The position numbers were made by a program, and so were the translations under genes. The notes below the pieces were generated by a model that saw nothing but the letters and a program-made list of their open reading frames with translations, was not told the DNA's origin and did not search any database. From an uncultured Collinsella sp. (GTDB taxonomy: Bacteria; Actinomycetota; Coriobacteriia; Coriobacteriales; Coriobacteriaceae), in assembly GCA_958443615.1 (NCBI GenBank), contig CAUCLI010000009.1:1-64000 (forward strand): DNA of 64,000 bases, given 5' to 3'. Of the stretch, positions 25,562 to 34,928 are shown piece by piece (within the stretch, counting starts at the first letter, position 1; each line of letters starts with the position of its first letter).

Positions 25562-27214
25562 CTACTCCTTGGAGTACCAGGCGATGCCCTCCTGAGTCCA
25601 TCCACGGCCGGCAAGCACCTGGTACTCCCAGGCGTCTTTAGTGTAGTGGTGATCGAGGGTGCCACGATGGTACAGGCGATAGACCGGCTTGCCCTCGCCC
25701 TTGGGCGCAGAATACCAGGCAATACCCTCCTGCTTCCAGCCACGGCCACCAAGCACCTTGTACTCCCAGGCATCCATCGTATAGTGATGATTAAGCGTAC
25801 CAGGATGATACAGACGGTAAACCGGAACTCCGTGATCCTTGTCATCGGAATGCCAGGCAATGCCCTCCTGAATCCAACCACGAGCACCAAGCACCTGGTA
25901 TTCATTCGCATCCATGGTGTAGTGATGGTCGAGCGTCGGGGCATAGTAGAGGCGGTACACCGTGCCCTCGGCATACGACAGACCGTAGTAATTGGCAATA
26001 CCGTGCGCATCCGCGATGCCAAGCGACTGCAGCTTCGCATCGCTGTTCAGGAAGTTGTTGTAATCACTCCAATTGTCCAGAAACGCATGCTCCACGATGA
26101 TCGCCGGCAGGTTGGACTTGCGCGCCTCGCGAATAATGCCGTAGTAATCGCCGTTGCTGCCATCGGGATAATCGAACTTCGGATCCGGATCGATCCAACG
26201 GAACCTGACACCGCGATTGGTCAAACCGAGCTTTTGCAGCTGTGCGAGAATCTGATTTCCCAGATCCGTACCAACGGCATGCGTCTCGTTGTTATAGCTC
26301 GCGTTGTGCGGCGCCCAAACCTCAGCGCCATAGGCATTACCAACACCGGTGGAGTTCAGGTGCAGGCTCACCAGCACATCGGCACCCTGGTTGAGCGCAC
26401 GCTGTACGCGCTCACGCAGCTCACTCGAGGAGCCCAGGCGATCATCGGGCGTCACGGTGAACACAGCGGTGACATTCTGGTACGTATCGAGCTCCGCCTT
26501 GCAGAACTGCGCGATCTTCCACGTGGCATTCGCCTCAGAAGTGCCATTTGCGACGGCACCAGAACTCACGCCCACATGGCCCGGATCAAGCGCGATCACC
26601 AGCGGGCCGCTCTTCTCGGGGTTAGCCGCACGCGAACGACTCGCCGCCGCAACGGCAGCCGATGCCGCCTCCTCGATTGAGCCCGACTCCGTCAGCTCGT
26701 CGCCGCCATCGCCGGTATATACATGCAGGTCGGGGCCGCTTGCCACCTCGCCATCCGAATAGGCAAGCGCCACAGGCGCAACCGTATAGCTTCGATACGA
26801 TTCATCGACCTCGGAAAGGTCGATCTCATAGGCGGTACCGTCCGCCTTGAACTGGAGGCGTGCCACCTCGCAGGAGCCCAATTCCGAGGGAACATAGGTA
26901 AACAGCAGGGCGTTGTCTTGCACGCCGGAAACCGTGCACGTCTGCTCGGCGCCTGCTTCATCCTGAACGGTCAGAACGGCCGCAGACACACCTGCGTGCT
27001 GCGAGAGCGACACGACGACGTTTTGTTCAGCACCCGCCTCAAGCTGAGCATTGTCGATATACAAAAACGAGATGGCGTCGATCGGTGAAAGCGGGGTCGC
27101 CTCAGCGAACTCCTCACCATACACCCTGCCGGCCGCCAACATCGCCGTCGAAGCAGCAACGAGCGAGGCCGACGCGAGGGCCCCGCGACGAGAAATGCAC
27201 GTGTCTTGGGACAT
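25562..27214 (-). CDS. Secreted N-acetylmuramoyl-L-alanine amidase with three C-terminal repeats
   Basis: The 550-aa protein starts at the ATG at 27214 (GGGAGGGG upstream). Its signal peptide has a twin-Arg-like SRRGALASASL. A beta-rich region (about 45-180) precedes an Amidase_3 domain with zinc ligands in ALDPGHVG, a Glu after it, VSLHLNSTG and the catalytic IIVEHAFLDN. Three repeats at the end match those of the adjacent glucosaminidase (YRLYxxxTLDHHYTxDAxEY). Amidases of this type cut the stem peptide from MurNAc. The shared repeats point to the same wall or polysaccharide ligand. Confidence 0.9.
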   Translation of the reverse strand: MSQDTCISRRGALASASLVAASTAMLAAGRVYGEEFAEATPLSPIDAISFLYIDNAQLEAGAEQNVVVSLSQHAGVSAAVLTVQDEAGAEQTCTVSGVQDNALLFTYVPSELGSCEVARLQFKADGTAYEIDLSEVDESYRSYTVAPVALAYSDGEVASGPDLHVYTGDGGDELTESGSIEEAASAAVAAASRSRAANPEKSGPLVIALDPGHVGVSSGAVANGTSEANATWKIAQFCKAELDTYQNVTAVFTVTPDDRLGSSSELRERVQRALNQGADVLVSLHLNSTGVGNAYGAEVWAPHNASYNNETHAVGTDLGNQILAQLQKLGLTNRGVRFRWIDPDPKFDYPDGSNGDYYGIIREARKSNLPAIIVEHAFLDNWSDYNNFLNSDAKLQSLGIADAHGIANYYGLSYAEGTVYRLYYAPTLDHHYTMDANEYQVLGARGWIQEGIAWHSDDKDHGVPVYRLYHPGTLNHHYTMDAWEYKVLGGRGWKQEGIAWYSAPKGEGKPVYRLYHRGTLDHHYTKDAWEYQVLAGRGWTQEGIAWYSKE

Positions 27215-27373
27215 AGATCCCCTCCCGGTATAAAACGGATTGTCTCGACGTCTACATAAGCAAATGCACATATCTCAACAAAGTTAGACGAATCGACTTT
27301 ACGAGAGGTGAAGCAACGATGGATAACACCAATCTTACAGAATGAGGACATCCATCGTCGTCCGGCGGCATCG

Positions 27374-29002
27374 CTACGGGAGCATGAGGGCGGCCGCACC
27401 AAAGCGCACCATGTAAAACACGTTAAGCACAACGTATGAGCTCATGAGTAGCATCGTCGGGTTCTTCCAGCGCACAACAAGGCCATTCGCGCACAACGCC
27501 ATCAACAGCAGCGGCAAAACGGGAAGGAAGTACCTGCCTTGCACACCGCGAATGACCAGTTCAGTATCGAACGTATGCCCAATGCACATCGAGAGCATAA
27601 TTCCGCCAACGCATAAGCAGAACAATACCGCGCATGCGCCACGGAACAAGCCACGGCCACGCATGGTATCCGGCTTATCAGATTGCATGCACAGCACGCC
27701 GATCACGGCATATGCGAGCATGAGAAGTGCAGGCGCTTCCAGATTCTCTTGAAGCCAACCTAGGCTACCGCCAAGCATCGTAAATACGTAATAGGCACTA
27801 TAGGTATCGAGAGTGCGCAAGAACAACTTTAATGTCATGGCCGGTTGAGAAAGCAGCAAGCCGATGCTGTAAAAATGCCCAACTTCATCACCGCGCATCT
27901 GCACCGTCGAAGCCGAGGAGGCTAGCTCCGAAACAGAGAGGAGGCGAAACGCCATAAGCGAACACGCCGCGACAGCGAAAATCCCTCCCTTGAAGATAAA
28001 CGCCGACTTTCGCGAAGAGAAGCGATGCGCAGGGATAAAAAGGACAAGCAAAATACCAACGGAATAGACGATCTTGCACGGCGCCACCGCGGCGGCCAAT
28101 ACAGCAATCGGCACCAAGTCGCGGCCCCGCAAGCGACCCTTACCGTACACCGCCCGCAAGATGCAGGCAATTAGCAGCATGGAAAGCCCAATGATGCCCG
28201 AATCATATGAATACGAAGCCGCCAAATGCAGCGTCATGGGCAACAGGGAAGTTGCGACGATGGCATTTTTAAACACGGGGGCGATTTTATAGGCACCGAG
28301 TGCGCACACCACGAAAACGATGATCGATCCGAAGCGGCCAAAGTAAAAGAGGGCAACCGGCCCGAGATCGAGCATGCGCGCCAGCACAACGCCGGCCACC
28401 GAGCCGACCTTTGCGACAACGTTTTCCGAACCCAAACTGAAGTCGTATTCTTTCAGCTCTTTGGTACCTTCCGGGAAATCAACGGCACCGCTTGCCAAAT
28501 CGCGAGTTGCACCATAGACCCCACGGCCAATTTCATACAGGCTTCCATCCTCAACCGCGCGCCACATCATGTAGTCGCATAGCTCTTTATCTGCAGCCCG
28601 CATGGGCATCGGATCTGAATCCAGGCCGTCGCCCTCGCCAAGCACTATATTTGACAACCAATATGTGGCGTAAAAATGATGTTGCTCATCTGGAGCGGAA
28701 AGGGGTGGAAACGCAATAGCGAACACGATGCAAAACGATGCGAGAACCGACCCAAAGACGATTATCTGACGCTTCTCACCATCCATACAGCCCGCAACAG
28801 CGCAGAACACAAAGGCTGAGGCAACAAATGAAGCCAGTACCGCCGCAAACAGAAAGACAGTGGAGGCACATTCCTTGAACCAAAACCAAGACGCTAGCAG
28901 CAAGCAGGCACACACCGCCAGCGAAACGATGCATGCAGCGCGCTTTTCCTTTAGATAGCGCCCAATGGACGCATTTTCGACATCAACCACGTCAATCCCC
29001 AT
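27374..29002 (-). CDS. DUF2142-type multi-spanning membrane protein
   Basis: A 542-aa protein with about 12 membrane helices. After the second helix pair comes the DUF2142 hallmark PPLSAPDEQHHF, and a late VQGRYFLPVLPLLL motif is typical of these and related GT-C transferases. DUF2142 proteins are common in surface-polysaccharide loci and are thought to be glycosyltransferases or ligases; none is well characterised to my knowledge. I start at the ATG at 29002 (MGIDVVDVENAS); a start at 29107 would add a non-membrane lead of doubtful origin. RBS is weak. Confidence 0.75.
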   Translation of the reverse strand: MGIDVVDVENASIGRYLKEKRAACIVSLAVCACLLLASWFWFKECASTVFLFAAVLASFVASAFVFCAVAGCMDGEKRQIIVFGSVLASFCIVFAIAFPPLSAPDEQHHFYATYWLSNIVLGEGDGLDSDPMPMRAADKELCDYMMWRAVEDGSLYEIGRGVYGATRDLASGAVDFPEGTKELKEYDFSLGSENVVAKVGSVAGVVLARMLDLGPVALFYFGRFGSIIVFVVCALGAYKIAPVFKNAIVATSLLPMTLHLAASYSYDSGIIGLSMLLIACILRAVYGKGRLRGRDLVPIAVLAAAVAPCKIVYSVGILLVLFIPAHRFSSRKSAFIFKGGIFAVAACSLMAFRLLSVSELASSASTVQMRGDEVGHFYSIGLLLSQPAMTLKLFLRTLDTYSAYYVFTMLGGSLGWLQENLEAPALLMLAYAVIGVLCMQSDKPDTMRGRGLFRGACAVLFCLCVGGIMLSMCIGHTFDTELVIRGVQGRYFLPVLPLLLMALCANGLVVRWKNPTMLLMSSYVVLNVFYMVRFGAAALMLP

Positions 29003-29131
29003 GCAATTACGTCTCACAACACATGAACAGATCCATAGAAGTCTACAGGGCGCGCTCGTCGAGACTTCTGGCGGTCGCTGGTTTCCCACCGTGAAATCCC
29101 CGGGCAAGCGACCGCATTGGCGATCCTAAAA

Positions 29132-30904
29132 CTAGCGCACTCTTTGCAAGACCTTTCCCGCAGCATTTTCATACATCGTTTCAAACTCATCCAGGTGCGC
29201 CTCAAATAATCGATAGGGACTTGACCCGGACAGCGTCGTCAACGATCCGCCATCCGCCGACGGATCAGGCTCATTAAGCATCAAAATGAACTCGGATGAG
29301 CTATAAACTTCATTCAAATCGCCATCATCAAGATTCCAATAATAGGAATCGGTTGCACCTCGGCCCGCAATCGGCTCAAACCAATAAATATCAACATACG
29401 TGCCCAAAACAGCAAAAGAATGCATGTCGTTGTCTGAAAGCGCTTTGTCAAATCGCTCAAACAAGTCGATCTTATCCATTGAATATGGCTGCGTTGCAGC
29501 TACCTGCGTTCGATTGAATGTAGCAAGAGGCATCAATACATCAGAACCCGGAATTGGGTTGAAAATGGGAGCGACCCTTGAAGCCGAAGCGTCAAATCCC
29601 GTCATGCACATCGTAGCGACGGCAATCCATGGCGCCATCATGCATATTGCAACTTGAGTGTCCAACTTCAGAATGCGATACAACCCTCCCGCTGCAAATA
29701 CAAAGAAGATGAGCCAAAGAGCAAAGTGCATCTTATAAAAATAGTAGCTGGAAATCCACCCCATAAGACCCAAGAGCAATGCTACAGCAGCATATACCAA
29801 AAAGACAACAGCATGAATAACTGAAAAAGACCAACGCGAGCGCTTAACGGCAACGCAGAAGCCCAAAATCGCAAACGGCGCACAGAAGACGAAATCTATA
29901 AATAAGTTCTTATAGATTCCGCCCTCAGTTGCCAAGGCATCGGAAACCGAAAGATTAGAGAAGATGCCCAGGAAAACTATGAAGAAGCCAATGAGGACCG
30001 GAATGGCGAAAAAGGAAACCTCAACGAACATGAGGCGCTTGACTGAACGCGCCTCTTTCCACTCCGAGTAGGCAATATACACAAACAGGGCGAGGAAGAC
30101 CGGAGGGGCGAACAGAGAGTAGGAGGTAACCACACCCAATGCGCCCAATGAGGCAGCAAGGTACCGTTTTGCCTTGCAATCGGTGCCCACGATGGCAAAT
30201 AGGATAAGAGCGAGAAAGTTAACACCCGCCCCCAAATAGCAGAAGCCATAGACCATAACACTCAGCGGATAGCAAATAACATAAAGCGCGGAAATCAGAA
30301 CGCCGAGCACTCGTGTAGACCGAGACGCGGTGTTTTTAATTACCGCATACAAAAGCAACCCCGAAAAATAGAGCGAAATGATGTCGGTCAGTATAAACAC
30401 TTTGTAGAGCGGCACCTCAATTGACAGGCCCGACAACGCCTGGCTCAACATCGCCGTAAAGCTCCACCACGCGAATTGCCCCGAAACCATACCGCCGTCC
30501 ACGATTTTCCACGTCTCAAAAATATGCCTTGATGGATCAGAGGCCGTGTAATGAATCTGAAAAGAAGGGCCAAACTGTTTAAATGCGCACAGGAACACAA
30601 TAGCGCCCAGAACAAGCAGGGCAACTAAATCGATGGCATCAATCATCTGCTTCGCAGGCCTTGGGTGCACATCATTGCACACGCGCACAAGAACAAAAAG
30701 CAGAAGCATCTGAACGAAAGTAATTAGCTCAAGATGGACACTCAGTCCAACCATGCTCGACACGCCATACAGCACGCAATCAAAAGCTACAACGAGCATG
30801 ACCCCTGGAACAAATGCGCTGGCAACAGTGCGCTTTTCAAATAAAAATGCGATGAGCACAGCGTCTACAAGAAAAGAGAGAAGCCATATAATCGAAACGA
30901 GCAT
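29132..30904 (-). CDS. Multi-spanning membrane protein, possible GT-C transferase or polymerase
   Basis: The 590-aa protein has about 13 hydrophobic segments, then roughly 130 hydrophilic C-terminal residues likely outside the cell. An external loop near 110-150 (HYTASDPSRHIFETWK) resembles the acidic/aromatic first loop of GT-C enzymes. GAGGTGG precedes the ATG. It lies between an epimerase upstream and the DUF2142 protein downstream, both on the minus strand. I do not recognise a named family. A chain polymerase is conceivable because no other Wzy candidate stands out. Confidence 0.65.
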   Translation of the reverse strand: MLVSIIWLLSFLVDAVLIAFLFEKRTVASAFVPGVMLVVAFDCVLYGVSSMVGLSVHLELITFVQMLLLFVLVRVCNDVHPRPAKQMIDAIDLVALLVLGAIVFLCAFKQFGPSFQIHYTASDPSRHIFETWKIVDGGMVSGQFAWWSFTAMLSQALSGLSIEVPLYKVFILTDIISLYFSGLLLYAVIKNTASRSTRVLGVLISALYVICYPLSVMVYGFCYLGAGVNFLALILFAIVGTDCKAKRYLAASLGALGVVTSYSLFAPPVFLALFVYIAYSEWKEARSVKRLMFVEVSFFAIPVLIGFFIVFLGIFSNLSVSDALATEGGIYKNLFIDFVFCAPFAILGFCVAVKRSRWSFSVIHAVVFLVYAAVALLLGLMGWISSYYFYKMHFALWLIFFVFAAGGLYRILKLDTQVAICMMAPWIAVATMCMTGFDASASRVAPIFNPIPGSDVLMPLATFNRTQVAATQPYSMDKIDLFERFDKALSDNDMHSFAVLGTYVDIYWFEPIAGRGATDSYYWNLDDGDLNEVYSSSEFILMLNEPDPSADGGSLTTLSGSSPYRLFEAHLDEFETMYENAAGKVLQRVR

Positions 30905-30936
30905 CTACGCCACCTCGTAAAACACGACACAGCAGG

Positions 30937-30960
30937 CGACCCAGCTCAATAGCTGGGTCG
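30937..30960 (-). terminator. 10-bp stem-loop after the epimerase gene
   Basis: CGACCCAGCT (30937-30946) pairs perfectly with AGCTGGGTCG (30951-30960) around CAAT, 16 nt past the epimerase stop. No immediate T-tract follows on the minus strand, so termination may be partial. Confidence 0.45.
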
Positions 30961-30976
30961 TCGACATAAGAAATAT

Positions 30977-31807
30977 CTACCCCAAAATCCGTTGGATTTT
31001 GCTCGCATCGCCCCACACGCCCGGAGAATCATAGGGGCGATCGGGGAAGGCGCCATACTCAAGCTGAATATCGAGATGATTATCTCGGATAAAGCCCTCG
31101 ATCTGCTCGGCAAGGGATACCGGCTTACCGGAACAGCAGTTGATGATACCCAGCACTTCATCTTGCATGGTGGCTGCGGCGATCATATGGGCGAGCTCGG
31201 CGACCGGCGTAAAATCGTACTTGTTCTTACCCGTGGTAAACGGGAAAGTCTTTTGACCCGCCCGCGCTGCTCGCAACAGCTTGCCGAAAATCGACTGCGA
31301 CTGGGCGTCGTCGCCATAGATGTAAAACCCGCGCAGCCACTGGAGCGCAAAGCCCTTGCGCCCCGACTCAATCTCGAGAGCACGGCGCAGGGCGTCCTTA
31401 GCCACGCCATACGCCGAAAGCGGTTTGCACGGCGTGTCCTCCGTGATGGCGCCCTCCCAGTAACCGACCTCATGCATGGAGCCCATGACGGCAACACGGC
31501 CAACGCCAGCGTCGATCATCTTGTGCAAAAAGAGGTAATGGCCCGACAAATCCCCCATGTGGGTCGGGGCATTGTGATCAAAGCCGTTGCGCCATGCAAG
31601 ATGCAGGCAAACCTCGGGCATCTCGTCAAACAGCTCCACAGGGGCAAACGACGGGTCGAACACATCGACCTGCATCCACCGGGCTCGCGGGTCGCCACCC
31701 TCAACGCAAAGGTCAAGGGCATATACGCATGCGCCCATATCGCACAGCGCAGTGACAACGTGGCGGCCGATATATCCGTTCGCGCCCGTAACGGCAATTG
31801 AAAGCAT
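30977..31807 (-). CDS. NAD-dependent epimerase/dehydratase (extended SDR)
   Basis: A 276-aa extended short-chain dehydrogenase. GANGYIG near residue 8 is the NAD-binding loop, SMHEVGYWEG contains the usual Ser position, and YGVAK gives the catalytic Tyr/Lys. Such enzymes act on nucleotide sugars (4-epimerases, dehydratases, 4-reductases). It is shorter than RmlB, close to RmlD-like or WbmH-type enzymes. Its place among glycosyltransferases suggests it makes a second sugar donor, but the substrate is not predictable. Confidence 0.85.
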   Translation of the reverse strand: MLSIAVTGANGYIGRHVVTALCDMGACVYALDLCVEGGDPRARWMQVDVFDPSFAPVELFDEMPEVCLHLAWRNGFDHNAPTHMGDLSGHYLFLHKMIDAGVGRVAVMGSMHEVGYWEGAITEDTPCKPLSAYGVAKDALRRALEIESGRKGFALQWLRGFYIYGDDAQSQSIFGKLLRAARAGQKTFPFTTGKNKYDFTPVAELAHMIAAATMQDEVLGIINCCSGKPVSLAEQIEGFIRDNHLDIQLEYGAFPDRPYDSPGVWGDASKIQRILG

Positions 31808-31881
31808 GGGGGCACCTTTTCCCTAGTGTCAGATTCATCCTACTATTTTAGCGTGCCCAGGCACGCCAGCATGAAACCAAC

Positions 31882-32682
31882 CTACAAAGCATTGCTCTTC
31901 TCACTCAACGCATAGACCTTATTCACGAGCTTTGCAATGGGGCGCGGCCACAACGAAGAAAGGATCTCGAGATCTTCGCCCTTGCGAATATCCTCACCCA
32001 AGTTGAGCGACGTTGCAGACTCCGCATAGATGCGATGTCCCACAAGCGCCTCGGGCACATAGACGAATCGTCCGTCCATACGCGCGAAATCCACCCAAGT
32101 CTTGTAGTCACAGCTATTCTTGTATGTCGTGTCGAACGGCGATGCACCCAGGTTCTGCTTCACCAGCGTCACCGCAGGGCAGCAGATAGGGTCGCCCAAA
32201 CTCAGAATGCGCTTTTTCACAAACGTGCTGCCGTTGCAGCAACGATGCGCCAGCGGCGCATTCATAACGCGCTTGATGCGCAGCAGCGTGTTGTTGTCAA
32301 CGCGTTCTCCGTCGCGCATCTCAAAGTAGTCGGTGAAGCCGATGAGCAGCTCGCTGGCATCATAGGCGTTCAGGGCCGCCAGCATGCGCGCGACGAACGT
32401 CGGATCGTAATAGTCATCTTGATGCGCCATGGTAACGAGCGGCGTCTCGGCGGCATCGTAGCCGTAATTCCAGTCGTCGCCGGCAAGGTGCGGATGAGGA
32501 TTGACGACCATGGGAACTTGATAGGTGTCGCATACCTCGCGCAGGTAATCGTTGGGCGTCGAGGTGGACAGGATGACACGAGTGGCAACGGTTTGCGCCT
32601 GCAGCGATGCGATCGTACCCCCGATGTAGGGATTCTCCTTATAGGCACAAACAACAAACGTATGGTCTTGCGGGGTAAACAT
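31882..32682 (-). CDS. GT2 family glycosyltransferase
   Basis: The 266-aa enzyme has a compact GT2 domain: TFVVCAYKENPYIGGTI at the start, an AHQDDYYDP metal-binding motif in place of the usual DxD, and a later CDYKTWVDFARMDGRFVYVP acceptor segment. No membrane helices. It lies 23 nt after the acyltransferase gene on the same strand. Divergent from the other GT2 enzymes in the window; sugar unknown. Confidence 0.82.
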   Translation of the reverse strand: MFTPQDHTFVVCAYKENPYIGGTIASLQAQTVATRVILSTSTPNDYLREVCDTYQVPMVVNPHPHLAGDDWNYGYDAAETPLVTMAHQDDYYDPTFVARMLAALNAYDASELLIGFTDYFEMRDGERVDNNTLLRIKRVMNAPLAHRCCNGSTFVKKRILSLGDPICCPAVTLVKQNLGASPFDTTYKNSCDYKTWVDFARMDGRFVYVPEALVGHRIYAESATSLNLGEDIRKGEDLEILSSLWPRPIAKLVNKVYALSEKSNAL

Positions 32683-32705
32683 CTATCTATTCCCTCATCT
32701 TTTCG

Positions 32706-33296
32706 TTACACACGGACCCAAGAGGACGATTCTTCGACAAATTGTTTTACGACGCGCGCCGGAATGCCAACGGCGACGCTGTTGGCGGGCAGTGACTTGC
32801 ACACAACGGCTCCCGAGCCAACGATGCAGCCATCTCCAATCGTGACACCTGGAAGCACCACGACGTTCTCCCCCAGCCACACGCGATCGCCAATCGTAAC
32901 CGGCTCTGCGTCGAGCGGGCGGTCAGCCGGACGCGTGCAGGGTGCGCTGCCGCCCGCACCGTACGAGCCATGGCTCGTATCGCTCACGAACACCTTCGAC
33001 GCAAACAGACAGTCATCGCCAATACTCAAGCGAGACGATGAGACGAGGTGAACGTTATCGCCAATTTGGCAGCGCTCCCCCATCTCGATGCAGCCGCTCC
33101 CAAACACCTCGATACGGCAATTGCGACCCGTGGAGAGCCCACAGCCGAAGTGAAAGTCCTTCTTTTGCCGAATGCAAATGGGCCTTCTCACCAGCATGGC
33201 ACCTGGGTAGAACAGCTTCGTCATCACAAACGACCAGCCCATGCGAGCGATGTCCGCAACCGAATACGTCTTTAGCTCATGCAAGATGCCATTCAT
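32706..33296 (-). CDS. Left-handed beta-helix acyltransferase (hexapeptide repeat)
   Basis: A 196-aa protein of the hexapeptide acyltransferase family, probably O-acetylating a sugar of the surface glycan with acetyl-CoA. The C-terminal coil has repeats such as IGDRVWLGENVVVLPGVTIGDG and IVGSGAVVCKSLP, and VSDTSHGS supplies the likely catalytic His. The start ATG (33296) overlaps the flippase stop as ATGA, so translation is coupled. The longer frame upstream only shadows the flippase. Confidence 0.87.
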   Translation of the reverse strand: MNGILHELKTYSVADIARMGWSFVMTKLFYPGAMLVRRPICIRQKKDFHFGCGLSTGRNCRIEVFGSGCIEMGERCQIGDNVHLVSSSRLSIGDDCLFASKVFVSDTSHGSYGAGGSAPCTRPADRPLDAEPVTIGDRVWLGENVVVLPGVTIGDGCIVGSGAVVCKSLPANSVAVGIPARVVKQFVEESSSWVRV

Positions 33297-34561
33297 GCCG
33301 CATCGCCCCCAACAGTCGCCGGCCGGGCATTGCGCACCTGCCAGGTAAACGCACCAAAACATATGACAAGGCCAACGCCGAACGCCGCTATGACCGTGCA
33401 GGTGATGCCGTTCGCATCAAGCGCCTCAATCATCGGGCGCGATGCGACGATGGAGATGAGCAGCGCCGACGCATTGGCAACGAGAGCCGCACGCAAGCTC
33501 CGCATGACGATGAGGACATCGAACATGAAGGCGAACATCGTCGTGACCGCCGTGGCAATCAGTGCAGGGGTCAGGAGATACACGCTGCCCCTGATCGATT
33601 CGCCATACACGAAGGTCAAAACGGGCTCACCGAACAGCTCGCTTGCCAACACGCCAGCCGCCGCCACCACGAGAATCGCAACGAACACCGAGCCGATGCC
33701 CCGTAGAAACGCAGCAAGATCTCGGTCGGACCATCGCTGGGCAATACCCCCGAGCAACGGGTTGTACAAATACGATGCGGCGACCTGGACGAGGACCGTT
33801 GGAGTGGCAACGGCCGCATACATGCCCAGCGCCTCGGCGCCGCGAAGGACCTCGAACTGCTGACGCGCAACGGACACGACCGCACCGTAACATACCAGCG
33901 TGATGACGGCGGGCAGATAGCGCTTCAACAACTCGAGAACCCGCGCGCACGCAATGCGCGGACGCGCAGACGCCAGGGCGTTGGCCTTGCGATAATCATA
34001 GAGAAGCGTCACCGACGCGCACACGAAGGCGACGGCGATGATCGCGATGTTGATGTTGTCGCACAAAGCCAGGGCGGCGGAAAACGCGATGACCGAGCAT
34101 ATGCCGCGCACGGCCTGCGAAATCCCGATATAGTCCATGCGCATCGCCTTTTGATCGATGGCATAGAACACGCAGCAAAACGATTCATCGGCCTTGAACA
34201 GCAGCCAGAAAACCGTTGAGATGACCAGGGCCGTAGACGATGCGGTCGCAATCAGATAGACGAGCATGGGAATAAATCCCAAGATGACCGTCACGATCCG
34301 GAAACCCACATACTCCTCGGATGAGTACTCGTCATGCACGTCGGACACCTGGATCGTCCGCATGTTGTAGGTGGCCAGCGGATAATAGATGTTGCCGACT
34401 GCCATGGCAAACGCCAGGACGCCTGAGTTGTCGTAACCAGAGGAGAACACCACCACGGCAACGGTCATCGCCCATTGGCACGCCTGGTAAATCAAACAGC
34501 CAATCGAGTTCCAAAGCATATTCTGCTTAACGGAGAGCTGCTTTGAACCGCTAGCACTCAT
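33293..34561 (-). CDS. Wzx-type polysaccharide flippase
   Basis: The 422-aa protein has 12 or so membrane helices and resembles the MATE/Wzx (RfbX) flippases that move undecaprenyl-linked repeat units across the membrane. I start at the ATG at 34561 (MSASGSKQLS), inside the last codons of the DUF2304 gene and preceded by a G-rich stretch. A second export system (Wzm/Wzt) lies 13 kb away, so the locus may assemble two glycans or carry pieces of two loci. Confidence 0.85.
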   Translation of the reverse strand: MSASGSKQLSVKQNMLWNSIGCLIYQACQWAMTVAVVVFSSGYDNSGVLAFAMAVGNIYYPLATYNMRTIQVSDVHDEYSSEEYVGFRIVTVILGFIPMLVYLIATASSTALVISTVFWLLFKADESFCCVFYAIDQKAMRMDYIGISQAVRGICSVIAFSAALALCDNINIAIIAVAFVCASVTLLYDYRKANALASARPRIACARVLELLKRYLPAVITLVCYGAVVSVARQQFEVLRGAEALGMYAAVATPTVLVQVAASYLYNPLLGGIAQRWSDRDLAAFLRGIGSVFVAILVVAAAGVLASELFGEPVLTFVYGESIRGSVYLLTPALIATAVTTMFAFMFDVLIVMRSLRAALVANASALLISIVASRPMIEALDANGITCTVIAAFGVGLVICFGAFTWQVRNARPATVGGDAA

Positions 34562-34919
34562 GGTCGTCGTGCCCCCGTGCATCACGGTTGATCTCACACT
34601 CAATGATGGCGATCCGCTGCGTCAGATTCTTGATCGCAGTTGCCTGCTTGCTCACAATCGCACTCAAGGAAAGCGCAATGAGCAGCAAGAACATAAACCC
34701 GGTGAAGAAAATGAAATTGGATGTCGTCTCAAAACCCATCATCCGCCCAAGCGTGAACAGCGGATCGGGCATCAGCGCCAGTACCAGAACCGTGGCGCCA
34801 AGAGCGAGCCATAACAGCGAATATTTCAGTTGCAAGCGTTCGTGCTTCACTAAATGAATAACGTATACAAATAATAGCAGGCAGGCGACCGCTGCCACAA
34901 AACGCAAAGCATCCGACAC
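34551..34919 (-). CDS. DUF2304 small membrane protein
   Basis: A 122-aa protein with three membrane helices (about 4-22, 33-50, 66-88) and a charged C-terminal tail. It matches DUF2304, small proteins regularly found next to DPM1-like glycosyltransferases, as here. GTG start at 34919 with AGGGAG upstream. It begins 10 nt after the GT2 stop and overlaps the flippase start. Probably a membrane partner of the GT2 enzyme; the exact role is unknown. Confidence 0.85.
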   Translation of the reverse strand: MSDALRFVAAVACLLLFVYVIHLVKHERLQLKYSLLWLALGATVLVLALMPDPLFTLGRMMGFETTSNFIFFTGFMFLLLIALSLSAIVSKQATAIKNLTQRIAIIECEINRDARGHDDHEC

Positions 34920-34928
34920 GATAGCTCC

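Noticed and set aside
24474..27214. CRISPR-like or tandem array from regular repeats
   Set aside because: The regular DNA repeats encode protein modules in frame; no short spaced direct repeats with unique spacers are present anywhere in the window.
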